A DNA stretch of 64,000 nucleotides from Rhodospirillaceae bacterium (GTDB taxonomy: Bacteria; Pseudomonadota; Alphaproteobacteria; Rhodospirillales; Rhodospirillaceae). Location of the stretch: positions 248,001 through 312,000 of the forward strand of contig JAQWRV010000006.1 in assembly GCA_029243545.1 (NCBI GenBank), read 5' to 3'. Positions 1-9,086 of this stretch are shown one piece after another; within the stretch, counting starts at the first letter, position 1, and every line of letters starts with the position of its first letter. Position numbers and translations under genes: made by a program. The notes beneath the pieces are model-generated. The model was not told where the DNA came from. It saw only the letters and a list, made by a program, of their open reading frames with translations, and searched no databases.

Positions 1-123
1 GCTAAGGCCGGTTTTGAATTATTTAACCAATCTTACGCTGCAAGTTCTGTCCTTCCACAATATATGACAGTGTTTAAGCAGTTGGTCGAAGAGGCCAAGC
101 TTCCGTCTGCCCCCACGCAATAG
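1..123 (+). CDS. C-terminal end of a protein, possibly a glycosyltransferase (5' truncated by the window)
   Basis: Frame 1 is open from the window edge to a TAG at 121-123, giving the last 40 residues of a protein. The tail contains 'SSVLPQYMTVFKQLV', which resembles the C-terminal helix of GT4-type glycosyltransferases, where a '...LPQYL.LY..L' pattern is common. The next gene starts 15 bases later on the same strand and is an asparagine synthase of the kind found in surface-polysaccharide loci, which fits a glycosyltransferase but does not prove it. No catalytic part is visible, so the family assignment is a guess from a short helix. Confidence 0.4.
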   Translation, partial: AKAGFELFNQSYAASSVLPQYMTVFKQLVEEAKLPSAPTQ

Positions 124-138
124 AATCCGACAGAACGC

Positions 139-1896
139 ATGTGTGGTATCGCAGGAGGGATGATAAAGACGGGCCAGCCTCCGCCTGAAACGATTTTGAT
201 GGCCCTTCAAGCTGCGCTTCATCATAGAGGGCCAGATGGCGCTGGACGGCATGTTTCTGGTTCAGTTGGGCTGGTTCATACCCGTCTCGCTATTGTTGAC
301 CCAAACCACGGCAAGCAACCTTTTGTAGACACCGACGGCGTTGTATTAGTAGCGAATGGCGAGATCTATAATGATCTTACCATCAGGGCCGAGTTAAGCG
401 AAGCGCGATACCAAACCGGAAGCGATAATGAATCTGCGCTTCATATTTATAAGAAATATGGGCTCGACTTTGCACGCCACTTGCGTGGTATGTATGCGCT
501 CGCGCTCTACGATCCGATACAGAAACAATTGGTGCTCGCGCGTGATCCCTTTGGAATAAAGCCGCTTTACTATTTGGAAACGCAAGAAGCGTTCTGGTTT
601 GCATCAGAGCCGCAGGCATTGACGAAAGCAGGTCTTGCATCTCCTTCTGAAAATTCCAACGTCAGAAACCAGTTGCTTGGCCTCCAATACACATGTGGGC
701 GTCAAACGATTTTTAACGGCATTCAACGCCTCGAACCCGGAGAAGTCGTGGTTGTAAAGGCAAACAGTGCCATTGACCGCGTACGCTTCGACCCTTGGGT
801 AGGATATTCTGATGAGTCCCCGGCGTCGGTTTCCGAGTTTGATCGCTTTTGGATGAACGCTGTTGATCTACATCGTCGCTCAGATGTGCCGTACGGCGTA
901 TTTCTTTCGAGCGGAACAGACTCTGCTGCTGTTTTGTCCGCCATGGCGCGCCTTGAAGAACGGCCGGTTGTGGCCTTCACGGCTGGTTTCACGGGGAGTA
1001 CTGTTCGTGATGAACGTGAGCAGGCGGCGCGCCTCGCTGCTGTCGTTGGCGCGGATCACAGAGCAATAGAAATTCAACCCAGCGATTTCTGGGAGACACT
1101 CCCTGCCATTACCGCTGCACTTGACGACCCGGTTGCCGACTATGCGATTGTACCGACCTACCTCCTGGCCAAAGAAGCCGCGCAATCAGTCAAAGTTGTA
1201 CTCACCGGTGAAGGTGGTGACGAGATTTTCGCTGGCTATGGGCGCTATCGTGGTGGCCGGCGGCCTTGGCCACTCCGCAAGAAACCATGGTCTCGTCACC
1301 TATTGGATAGGGCGGGGGTCTTTCGCGAGGACTCCACGCGTTGGAGAACTGAGTTAGATGCCACAGAGGCCAAGCTTGATGGTTCAAGCCTCTCCGCGCT
1401 CCAAAAACTGCAGGCTTTGGATATTGCCCACTGGCTACCCAACGACCTTCTTACAAAAGTGGACCGATGTCTCATGGCCCATGGTGTTGAGGGGCGCGTG
1501 CCGTTTCTTGATGGCCCCTTGGCATCGTATGGCTTTCATTTGCCGGACCGCGACAAAATTCAAGGGCGTCTCGGCAAGTTCTTGATGCGGCGCTGGTTAA
1601 AGGAACACTGCCCTGAATCACTGCCGTTCGAGCGCAAGAGGGGTTTTTCTGTTCCTGTTGGAGAATGGATCGCCGCAGAAGGCACGCGATTGGCGCCATT
1701 GGTGGCCAACCAGCCTGGTGTTGCTGCATGCTGCAAACCATTGGCTGTGGAAAATCTGTTCAAGAATGCGGCTGCAGATAAGGCATTACCCGCTTGGCTT
1801 TTGTTATTCTATGCTTTGTGGCATCAATTTCATATGCGGGGTATTGATCCTACTGGTACAGTTTTCGATGTTCTTGCCGAAAGGAATGCTGGGTAA
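139..1896 (+). CDS. asnB: Asparagine synthase (glutamine-hydrolysing), exopolysaccharide-locus type
   Basis: The 585-residue protein transfers ammonia from glutamine to an acyl-adenylate, classically aspartate to asparagine. The N-terminal class II glutaminase domain begins MCGIAGG, with Cys2 as the expected nucleophile, followed by the 'HHRGPDG' and 'GEIYN' motifs. The C-terminal synthetase domain has its pyrophosphate loop near residue 256, reading SSGTDS instead of the usual SGGxDS. A later 'GEGGDEIFAGYGRY' motif is intact. The gene follows a possible glycosyltransferase and its stop codon overlaps the start of the dihydroorotase gene by one base (TAATG), so the two are probably co-transcribed. 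Paralogues of this type in polysaccharide clusters may amidate something other than free aspartate. The family call is secure and the substrate is not. Confidence 0.9.
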   Translation: MCGIAGGMIKTGQPPPETILMALQAALHHRGPDGAGRHVSGSVGLVHTRLAIVDPNHGKQPFVDTDGVVLVANGEIYNDLTIRAELSEARYQTGSDNESALHIYKKYGLDFARHLRGMYALALYDPIQKQLVLARDPFGIKPLYYLETQEAFWFASEPQALTKAGLASPSENSNVRNQLLGLQYTCGRQTIFNGIQRLEPGEVVVVKANSAIDRVRFDPWVGYSDESPASVSEFDRFWMNAVDLHRRSDVPYGVFLSSGTDSAAVLSAMARLEERPVVAFTAGFTGSTVRDEREQAARLAAVVGADHRAIEIQPSDFWETLPAITAALDDPVADYAIVPTYLLAKEAAQSVKVVLTGEGGDEIFAGYGRYRGGRRPWPLRKKPWSRHLLDRAGVFREDSTRWRTELDATEAKLDGSSLSALQKLQALDIAHWLPNDLLTKVDRCLMAHGVEGRVPFLDGPLASYGFHLPDRDKIQGRLGKFLMRRWLKEHCPESLPFERKRGFSVPVGEWIAAEGTRLAPLVANQPGVAACCKPLAVENLFKNAAADKALPAWLLLFYALWHQFHMRGIDPTGTVFDVLAERNAG

Positions 1897-3221
1897 TGGT
1901 TTCATTTAATCGCGTGTTTACAGGCGGCACCGTTTGGACCGCAAACGGACCAATAGAAACTGATCTTGGTGTTCGAAAAGGGCGCGTCGCAGCGTTTGGC
2001 CACCTTCGTGACTCTGCCGCAGATGTTGTTGACGTTAAAGGGTTAACCATACTGCCAGGTGTGATTGATAGTCAGGTTCATTTTCGTGAACCAGGCCTGG
2101 AACACAAAGAAGATTTGGAATCTGGCACACGTGGCGCAGTGCTTGGTGGTGTCACCTCCGTTTTTGAAATGCCGAACACGGACCCTCCTACAACAACGGA
2201 AGAGGCCATCAACGATAAAATCGGACGTGCATTAAACCGGTCATGGACGGATTTTGCTTTCTTCGCAGGTGCCAGCCCCGAAAACGTTGCCGATCTCAAA
2301 TCTCTTGAGCAACTGCCCGGGGTGAGTGGCGTAAAAATGTTCATGGGGTCGTCAACCGGCTCGCTGCTGGTTTCTGATGACAAAGATGTCCTGCGCGTAC
2401 TCAAGAGCGGGAATCGTCGCGTCGCTGTCCACTGTGAAGATGAAGGCAGACTTAGAGAACGAATATCTATGGTGAGTGACGGTGCACCGGTTGCAATGCA
2501 CGCGGAATGGCGTGATGCGGAAACCGCGCTTAGGGCAACCACACGATTGTTACGCTTTGCGCGTGAAGCCAAACGCCGGGTTCACACCTTGCATATTTCG
2601 ACCGCCGACGAAATGGTATTGCTCAGGGACAACCGCGATATCGCGACTGTAGAGGTTTTGCCACAGCATCTCACTCTGTCAGCGCCTGAGGCCTACGAGC
2701 GGTTAGGCACGCTTGCTCAGCAGAATCCTCCCATCCGTACCGCTAGTCATCGTGACGCGTTGTGGCAGGCTGTGCGTGACGGTGTCGTGGATTGCATTGG
2801 CTCGGACCATGCCCCCCATACTTTGGAGGAAAAACAAAAACCTTATCCCCAAAGTCCTTCGGGATTAACGGGTGTGCAGACCCTCGTGCCGATCATGCTC
2901 GATCATGTCAATGCGGGCCGCTTGACCTTGCAGAGGTTGGTGGACCTTACAAGCGCCGGCCCTTCGCGTATCTATGGTGTGGCCGGAAAAGGGCGGATTT
3001 CTGCTGGATATGACGCAGATTTAACCATTGTCGATCTCAAAGCGAGAAGAACTATTTCCAACGATTGGATTGCGTCAAAGTCGGGGTGGACCGCGTATGA
3101 CGGACAAACCGTAACAGGATGGCCTGTGTTCACCGTTATACGCGGGCAAATTGTCATGCGAGACGACGAAGTAGTGGGAAATCCGATCGGGTCACCAGTT
3201 CGGTTTAGCGAAACACTCTAA
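1896..3221 (+). CDS. pyrC: Dihydroorotase (class I, cyclic amidohydrolase family)
   Basis: This 441-residue protein should interconvert carbamoyl-aspartate and dihydroorotate in pyrimidine synthesis. The amidohydrolase barrel is complete: 'DSQVHFREPG' near residue 58, 'GVKMFMGSSTG' with the lysine expected to be carboxylated near 144, metal histidines in 'VHCEDE' and 'LHIST', and the catalytic Asp in 'GSDHAPHT' near 303. The first metal position, normally H-x-H, reads Q-V-H. As I recall, a Q here occurs in a recognised alphaproteobacterial and Bacteroidetes branch annotated as dihydroorotase. The ATG at 1896 overlaps the asnB stop and is preceded by AAGGAA. The 3' end overlaps the convergent hydrolase gene by 4 bases. 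Hydantoinase or allantoinase activity is an alternative. Confidence 0.85.
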   Translation: MVSFNRVFTGGTVWTANGPIETDLGVRKGRVAAFGHLRDSAADVVDVKGLTILPGVIDSQVHFREPGLEHKEDLESGTRGAVLGGVTSVFEMPNTDPPTTTEEAINDKIGRALNRSWTDFAFFAGASPENVADLKSLEQLPGVSGVKMFMGSSTGSLLVSDDKDVLRVLKSGNRRVAVHCEDEGRLRERISMVSDGAPVAMHAEWRDAETALRATTRLLRFAREAKRRVHTLHISTADEMVLLRDNRDIATVEVLPQHLTLSAPEAYERLGTLAQQNPPIRTASHRDALWQAVRDGVVDCIGSDHAPHTLEEKQKPYPQSPSGLTGVQTLVPIMLDHVNAGRLTLQRLVDLTSAGPSRIYGVAGKGRISAGYDADLTIVDLKARRTISNDWIASKSGWTAYDGQTVTGWPVFTVIRGQIVMRDDEVVGNPIGSPVRFSETL

Positions 3222-5335
3222 CGTTGGGCCAAATAGGCGCAGCTTTCATCGTTTGGCGTGTGTGTCATAACTTGGTCAAATCTAAAGCCGGCTCGCTCGA
3301 TCATTGGGTTGATGTCTATACCCAGGATCATCTCTCTATTGGCAAGATCGAGTGTCGCTTCCGCAAATGATTCCAAATAATCCGCTCTAGAAATATAACG
3401 CTCTGTGATGGCCGGTCGTGGGTCTGCGCGGTCCGTCCGTTCAGGAATTGTCCGAGCGAACGGAATGAAGCTGCCAAACCACCGTGATAATCGGTCTGGC
3501 GCGCCGGTTGCTGCGTTCTGAGGGTTCCAGCCGGTATACGTGCCGAGCGGGAATTTGATATCGGGCATTCTGATGCCCGCTTGGTCTAAGCCATCCTCAT
3601 CAGGAGCGGGAATGAGCGTTATATAGGCGGCCTCGCGCTTCGGTGGCACCTGATCAGCAATCCCTTCGGTTTCAAACCGCGGACCGTAATCAAGCCGCGG
3701 CGGTTGCAGATACCCGTCGGGAGTCCTGAGGAAAGGAGCATCTGGAAACTGCGCCTGATAATCTTCGATACTAACCAGTGTACCGTCATTAATCCGCGGG
3801 TATGCGCTTTGTGGCGGGTTGCGATCCAACGTAATCCAGGCATCTAAATGAGAGAGTAGGGCGCGAAGAACTGGTCGATAATCAAGCGGATTACGGCAAT
3901 GAACCAGCGTCCCACGCGTATCCGGAACACCAATGACATGTTGTCCGCCTGCAACCATGTAAATGCGAACGGACTCATCTGGTTCAACATCGATCGAGCC
4001 GTCAGTCTCAGTGTGAGTAAGCGAACCAGACCGCGTCCAGTATTCAGTCGAAGTGTTTACAATGAAAAGCCGCGGAATTGCTCGAAGCGCACGCGCTTGG
4101 TCAAACAGACTACCTTGGACTTTTTTATCACTATCGGTTTGTGAGCTTGTCGAAAAGGGAAAAAAGTCGGTCGCAAAGTCCAAGTCTAAGTCGTGGCTAA
4201 AATGACGGGAAGTTTGCGCAAAACGGTAATTGAATCCCCCTTTACCGGCGCCCGCGATATCGATCATGGCGCCATCAAACACCATGCGTCCCGCTTCATC
4301 TACATGCAAGCCGTACCAAATTAACGTATTAAGTACGCGTCCAGACTGAGATGCGCCGTAGGCGATGGTTGCTCTTGGCAGTTCAGCGCCGTTCTCCAAG
4401 AGAGGATTTTGATTGCCCGTCGAATCTCTTGTATTGAACCTAAAGAAAGAAAGCGCGTCGCGTATGGCAGCGAGTCCCAGCCCAACGACCCGAGGATTTC
4501 TAGCCTGGTAAATGAGCCGGTACACAGACCCGGATTCAAATCCGCTATCCAGAGTGATCCATTTAGGATCGCTTAGGCTTATTTGGGCTGATAAAATATC
4601 CACCGGTCGGCCAAACCGCCATGAATCTCGTGTAAATGTCGTGTACGATTCTTGCCCAACTGCGCGGACAGACAGTTGGGCGTTTCGGCTATCCATATCG
4701 GTCGGTGAGTACCCAATTGAAGATGCAGGAATATGCCGCGTAGATGATGCCGTTTCAGTAAGTGCAACCTCACTGATGACGCGGCCAGAAATGTAGCCCC
4801 CGTCCTTTTGGCGGGCTATGGGCAAGTCAATCGTTAGTGTGTGTGTGTTGGGCTCAACGTCCCAATTCCATCCGGTCCAAAGAAGGGAATACCCTTGCTC
4901 AAAAAGAAAGCCGTTTCCTAGATCTGCGGCGGAGCGTGCGCCATCCCGCCCGGTTCCATCATTGAACCGACTGAGGGCAACCATGCCTCCCCGATTCGTC
5001 ACATCATAGATGAGTCGGCCATTGCCGCGTTCAGGGTCTAGGGGCATCAGCAAAACGAAGTCGCCGCTGAATTGGACCCGGTCGCGGCTATCTACAGGAG
5101 CTAATGAAAGGTCAGAAATTGCTATGTTGTACTCTGACTCTGGGTCGACTGAATAATGTAAGCGGCCAGAAATACGAATATAGGCACCGACATTACCAAA
5201 TGCCTTACCAGCGGAGAACAGAGTTCTTTCTTGGACCTCGACGCGCTCTACAGCTGCCTGAGCTGGAGCGATGCTCGTCCATATCGTCACAATGGTCGCA
5301 GCATACAACAGGCGATGAAATGTCAGGCCAATCAC
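3218..5335 (-). CDS. Secreted alpha/beta-hydrolase domain protein (Abhydrolase_10-like)
   Basis: The 705-residue protein starts with a Sec signal peptide: a hydrophobic stretch ends in 'APAQAA' near residue 27, so it should be periplasmic or secreted. The nucleophile elbow reads 'GASQSG' (G-x-S-x-G) near residue 330, preceded by a long beta-rich region and followed by 'MIDIAGAGKGGFNYRFA'. The length and the layout match a family of large alpha/beta-hydrolase-domain proteins of unknown substrate that are frequent in soil and marine alphaproteobacteria. It is monocistronic, convergent with pyrC and divergent from the GST gene, with about 85 bases between the two starts. Esterase or amide-hydrolase activity is plausible, but the substrate cannot be read from the sequence. 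Confidence 0.75.
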   Translation of the reverse strand: MIGLTFHRLLYAATIVTIWTSIAPAQAAVERVEVQERTLFSAGKAFGNVGAYIRISGRLHYSVDPESEYNIAISDLSLAPVDSRDRVQFSGDFVLLMPLDPERGNGRLIYDVTNRGGMVALSRFNDGTGRDGARSAADLGNGFLFEQGYSLLWTGWNWDVEPNTHTLTIDLPIARQKDGGYISGRVISEVALTETASSTRHIPASSIGYSPTDMDSRNAQLSVRAVGQESYTTFTRDSWRFGRPVDILSAQISLSDPKWITLDSGFESGSVYRLIYQARNPRVVGLGLAAIRDALSFFRFNTRDSTGNQNPLLENGAELPRATIAYGASQSGRVLNTLIWYGLHVDEAGRMVFDGAMIDIAGAGKGGFNYRFAQTSRHFSHDLDLDFATDFFPFSTSSQTDSDKKVQGSLFDQARALRAIPRLFIVNTSTEYWTRSGSLTHTETDGSIDVEPDESVRIYMVAGGQHVIGVPDTRGTLVHCRNPLDYRPVLRALLSHLDAWITLDRNPPQSAYPRINDGTLVSIEDYQAQFPDAPFLRTPDGYLQPPRLDYGPRFETEGIADQVPPKREAAYITLIPAPDEDGLDQAGIRMPDIKFPLGTYTGWNPQNAATGAPDRLSRWFGSFIPFARTIPERTDRADPRPAITERYISRADYLESFAEATLDLANREMILGIDINPMIERAGFRFDQVMTHTPNDESCAYLAQR

Positions 5336-5421
5336 AAAGGTCTCCTAAGCGTCTCAAACATAGAATATGCTCTATAGTCTCTTTTCCAGCTACACCTATC
5401 GACGCTTCAAACGGAATTTCA

Positions 5422-6054
5422 ATGATTGATCTTTATAGCGTTCCCACTGCCAACGGCCAGCGCGTCCACATTATGCTTGAGGAAACAGGGCTTCCCTACG
5501 AGCCGCATTTCGTGAATCTCCGTGGCGGCGAGCATTTGGAAAAATCATTCCTCGACAAGAATCCTTTTGGCCGGGTGCCTGCCATCGTCGATAACGACGG
5601 GCCGAACGGTGAGCCTATTTCGATTTTTGAGGGGCACGCCATATTGGCTTACTTAGCGGAAAAGTCTGGTCAGCTTTATCCGGATGATTTAGGTGTGCGC
5701 ACTCAAATTAACATATGGATGAGCGCAGTGTCGGCGAATTTGGGTCCTGCGTTTGCCGCGCAGTTTTGGTTTACCACCCTGGCACCTGAACGTAGCGACA
5801 TGGCCATTGAACGCTATATTTCGGAAGCGCATCGTGGACTTCGTGCGTTGGATTTGCTGCTTTCTAACCAGGACTACATCGCAGGTAGTGAATATACGAT
5901 CGCCGATATTCACGCATATCCCGTTGCGGCAACGTCGGGTGCGCGATTGGATGGCGCGCTAACGCCTTATCCAAACATACGCGGCTGGTCAGAGACAATC
6001 AGAAAACGAGAGGCGGTCAAACGGGGAATGGTTCTATTCACCGACGCTGGATGA
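5422..6054 (+). CDS. Glutathione S-transferase family protein
   Basis: I place the start at ATG 5422 (210 residues), although the frame is open from 5104, because the family N-terminus 'MIDLYSVPTANGQRVHIMLEE' begins exactly there. The upstream part runs through the divergent hydrolase gene. The thioredoxin-like domain has 'NPFGRVPAIVD' (cis-Pro loop) and 'EGHAILAYLAE', and the alpha-helical domain includes 'YTIADIHAYP', a typical GST N-capping segment. The 'TANGQ' start resembles the YghU/YfcG (Nu) group, which uses Thr and Asn near the glutathione thiol and often acts as a disulfide-bond reductase. It is the first gene of the rightward block that precedes the beta-oxidation operon. Confidence 0.85.
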   Translation: MIDLYSVPTANGQRVHIMLEETGLPYEPHFVNLRGGEHLEKSFLDKNPFGRVPAIVDNDGPNGEPISIFEGHAILAYLAEKSGQLYPDDLGVRTQINIWMSAVSANLGPAFAAQFWFTTLAPERSDMAIERYISEAHRGLRALDLLLSNQDYIAGSEYTIADIHAYPVAATSGARLDGALTPYPNIRGWSETIRKREAVKRGMVLFTDAG

Positions 6055-6180
6055 ATAGAATCTTAAGTTTCTGGTAGAATCGTTTTACCGCACGTCTCAT
6101 AAACTTGCCGCTTTCTTTTGCTTTCCTCGGTCACTATCTGATTAACAGCATACCCTCAGTACACAAGTATCGATTGATCC

Positions 6181-8304
6181 ATGACAAACCTTCTTAAAAA
6201 GACCGCTTCGAACGGGGTGGTGACACTTACGATTAACAATCCGCCGGTCAATGCGCTGTCTTTTGTTGTCCGCCAGGCTCTGTTGGATGCAGTTAATGAC
6301 GCGGAAGCTGATTCTAACGTGCGGGCTATTGTGATCGGTAGCACAGGCAGGTTGTTCAGCGGCGGCGCAGATATTCGTGAGTTTGACGCACCTATTATTG
6401 AGCCCGGCCTTCCTGGGCTAATCGACCGTATTGAAGCCTGTACCAAGCCGGTCGTTATCGCGCTGTTTGGCACTACCCTCGGCGGTGGATTTGAACTGGC
6501 CATGGGGTGTCATTATCGCATCGCCTCTCCCGGATCATTTGTCGGCCTGCCAGAGGTTCATCTAGGGCTCATTCCGGGCGCTGGAGGGACGCAACGGTTA
6601 CCACGTTTGATCGGTGCCGAGGCGGCGATTGAAGCCATCACCACGGGCCGCCACATTCCTGGCGAAGAAGCCGTCGCGCTCGGGGCGCTTGATAAAATTG
6701 CAGACGGAGACATTATTGCAGCCGCTCAAGCAGCTGCGGTTCGTATGAGTCAGGGCGGCGAACGTTTGCCGCGAACATGTGATCGAACCGTTGACGTCGC
6801 AAGCGTAACAGAAGGCCTGTTTGATTCAGCCAAAGCAAAACTGAGTAAACGACGCCGTGGATTTGAAGCGCCACCTGCTGCTGTAAACGCTATCTCATGG
6901 TCAGTGACTGAGTCTTGCCCAGAAGGCCTAACCAAAGAACGTACGCTTTCTGCAAAACTCAAGGCTTCTATTCAGTCAAAGGCGCAACGGCATTTGTTCT
7001 TTGCCGAGCGCATGGCATTAAAAATTCCAGACATTCCCAGAAATACGCCGTTGCGGGACGTTCGATCGGCGGGTGTGATCGGTGCAGGCACCATGGGTAT
7101 CGGGATTACGTTGTCTCTTCTCAGAGCGGGTATTCCAGTGACCCTCGTTGAAACCGAACAGGACGCATTGGAGCGGGGGTTTGGGCGCCTTCGCAAAACT
7201 CTTGATCGGGATGTAGAGCGCGGTCGGTTGTCAGCAGAAAAACGTGACGAACGAATAGAGAGTTTGTCAGGCGGCTTAAAACTGGAAGCACTCTCTGGCG
7301 CCGACTTTGTTATCGAAGCGGCTTTTGAGTCTCTTGAACTCAAGAAAGACATTTTCTCTAAATTGGACAAGATCACACGCGATACGGCCATCTTGGCCTC
7401 TAATACGTCCACGCTTGACCTGGATGACATTGCGCAGAGTACGTCCCGTCCTGAACGGGTCATCGGCACCCATTTTTTCTCGCCCGCTAATATTATGCGC
7501 CTACTGGAGGTCGTGCGAGGAGAGCGGACCGCGAAGGACGTCGTTGCGACTACAATGAGTCTTGGAAAGCGGATCGGAAAAGTGCCCGCATTGTCCGGCG
7601 TCGGATATGGCTTCATCGGCAATCGTATGCTTGAGGATTACGTCCGGGAGTCTCAAATGCTTTTGCTTGAGGGGGCAACGCCGGCCCAAGTAGATGGTGT
7701 GTTAGAGAAATGGGGCATGGCCATGGGCCCCTGTGCAGTCATGGATTTGGCCGGTCAGGACGTTAGCTTTCTTACCCGGGATCAGAATCGTCATTTACTC
7801 CCGGATGACCCTCGTTATTGTGTGCCGGGTGACTTGATGAACGCTCTGGGGTGGTTTGGACAGAAAACGAGAAGAGGGTTTTATCAATACCCCGACGGGC
7901 GTACTCGGAAGAATGATCCCGAAGTAGTCACCCTCATCAAGAAGGCCGCAATGGATCTCGGTGTTCGTCAGAGAAATGATATTTCAGATGAAGAGATCTT
8001 TAGCCGGTGTATACACGCGCTTGTAAATCGCGGGGCTCAGCTGTTGGATGACGGTATAGCACTGCGGGCAAGTGATATCGATGTCATTTGGTCAGCTGGT
8101 TACGGATTTCCAGCTTACCGCGGTGGCCCAATGTTTTTCGGCAGCACAATTGGCCTAAGCGCTGCTGTAGACGCATTCAAAGACCACGAAAAGAACCTTA
8201 GCAACGACTTTGGCTATTGGACTCCAGCACCATTGCTCGTCAAGCTGGCATCGGAGAATAAAACATTCGCGGACTTCGACGCGGATCGCCGGGGAGGCGC
8301 CTAG
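6181..8304 (+). CDS. Bifunctional enoyl-CoA hydratase / 3-hydroxyacyl-CoA dehydrogenase
   Basis: The 707-residue protein hydrates trans-2-enoyl-CoA and oxidises the 3-hydroxyacyl-CoA with NAD+. The crotonase domain fills roughly residues 1-190, with the oxyanion-hole segments 'SGGADIREF' and 'GTTLGGGFELAMG' and the 'IPGAGGTQRLPR' motif. The dehydrogenase Rossmann fold starts near residue 298 with 'GVIGAGTMGIGI'. Two C-terminal 3HCDH domains follow, including 'GNRMLEDYVRE' and 'AYRGGPMFFG'. The size and order match the FadJ and peroxisomal bifunctional-enzyme type. It is followed 2 bases later by an SDR gene and then an acyl-CoA dehydrogenase gene, forming a beta-oxidation operon. Its length class does not indicate chain-length preference. 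Confidence 0.93.
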   Translation: MTNLLKKTASNGVVTLTINNPPVNALSFVVRQALLDAVNDAEADSNVRAIVIGSTGRLFSGGADIREFDAPIIEPGLPGLIDRIEACTKPVVIALFGTTLGGGFELAMGCHYRIASPGSFVGLPEVHLGLIPGAGGTQRLPRLIGAEAAIEAITTGRHIPGEEAVALGALDKIADGDIIAAAQAAAVRMSQGGERLPRTCDRTVDVASVTEGLFDSAKAKLSKRRRGFEAPPAAVNAISWSVTESCPEGLTKERTLSAKLKASIQSKAQRHLFFAERMALKIPDIPRNTPLRDVRSAGVIGAGTMGIGITLSLLRAGIPVTLVETEQDALERGFGRLRKTLDRDVERGRLSAEKRDERIESLSGGLKLEALSGADFVIEAAFESLELKKDIFSKLDKITRDTAILASNTSTLDLDDIAQSTSRPERVIGTHFFSPANIMRLLEVVRGERTAKDVVATTMSLGKRIGKVPALSGVGYGFIGNRMLEDYVRESQMLLLEGATPAQVDGVLEKWGMAMGPCAVMDLAGQDVSFLTRDQNRHLLPDDPRYCVPGDLMNALGWFGQKTRRGFYQYPDGRTRKNDPEVVTLIKKAAMDLGVRQRNDISDEEIFSRCIHALVNRGAQLLDDGIALRASDIDVIWSAGYGFPAYRGGPMFFGSTIGLSAAVDAFKDHEKNLSNDFGYWTPAPLLVKLASENKTFADFDADRRGGA

Positions 8305-8306
8305 GC

Positions 8307-9074
8307 ATGGATCTTTTCGACCTATCAGGAAAAGTGGCTGTTGTGACTGGATCGTCGCGAGGGATCGGCCGGTCAATTGCACGTCTCTTGGCAGAAGCAG
8401 GTGCGAAGGTCACCGTGACGAGCCGCAAAGCTGAAGCCTGTGAGGCAGTCGCCCGTGAAATTGCATCAGATGGCGGGCAAGCTATTGCAGTTGCCTGTAA
8501 TGTCTCAGACAAGGTTCAGGTCTCAAATCTGATCAAAGAAACCCATTCGCAATTAGGACCCGTTGATATCTTGGTCTGCAATGCCGCGACCAATCCCTCT
8601 TTTGGTCCAATGGCAGATCTCGAAGACCGGGTGGTTGAGAAAATCTTCACCACCAATGTTCAGGGGCCGGCGTGGCTCATCAATCTGGTCGCACCTCAAA
8701 TGGCAGAGGCTGGTGGCGGAGCAGTCATCTTGTTGTCGTCGGTTGCTGGTATGACTGGAAGCAAGAACATTGGCGCTTATGCTGTGTCGAAAGCGGCAGA
8801 TGCTCAACTGGCGCGCAACTATGCGGTGGAATTAGGTCCGAGCAATATTCGGGTCAATGCCATCGCGCCTGGTCTGGTAAAAACAGATTTTGCCCGCGCT
8901 TTGTGGGAGGGTGAAGAAGGCGAGGCTTTTGCTGCCAAGACGCCTTTGGGCCGTTTAGGTGAACCCGAAGATATTGCCGGCGTTGCCCTTTTTCTGGCCT
9001 CGGATGCGGCAAAGTTTATCACCGGTCAGGTTATTGTGGCCGACGGCGGTATCCTCATCGCCGACCCGTTTTAG
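8307..9074 (+). CDS. Short-chain dehydrogenase/reductase (SDR)
   Basis: A classical 255-residue SDR. The coenzyme motif 'TGSSRGIG' starts near residue 16, 'CNAATN' takes the place of NNAG, and the catalytic 'YAVSKAA' near residue 157 supplies Tyr and Lys, with the active-site Ser in 'LLSSVAG'. The C-terminus 'TGQVIVADGGILIADPF' is typical of the FabG-like and DHRS4-like group. It begins 2 bases after the hydratase/dehydrogenase stop and ends 12 bases before the acyl-CoA dehydrogenase start, so it belongs to the same transcript. It probably oxidises a hydroxyacyl-type substrate in the same pathway, which is inferred from context. Confidence 0.9.
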   Translation: MDLFDLSGKVAVVTGSSRGIGRSIARLLAEAGAKVTVTSRKAEACEAVAREIASDGGQAIAVACNVSDKVQVSNLIKETHSQLGPVDILVCNAATNPSFGPMADLEDRVVEKIFTTNVQGPAWLINLVAPQMAEAGGGAVILLSSVAGMTGSKNIGAYAVSKAADAQLARNYAVELGPSNIRVNAIAPGLVKTDFARALWEGEEGEAFAAKTPLGRLGEPEDIAGVALFLASDAAKFITGQVIVADGGILIADPF

Positions 9075-9086
9075 ATCACCGCGCCA

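Noticed and set aside
2078-2572. 164-residue minus-strand ORF within the dihydroorotase gene
   Set aside because: Ser/Arg-rich antisense shadow of a well-supported gene.
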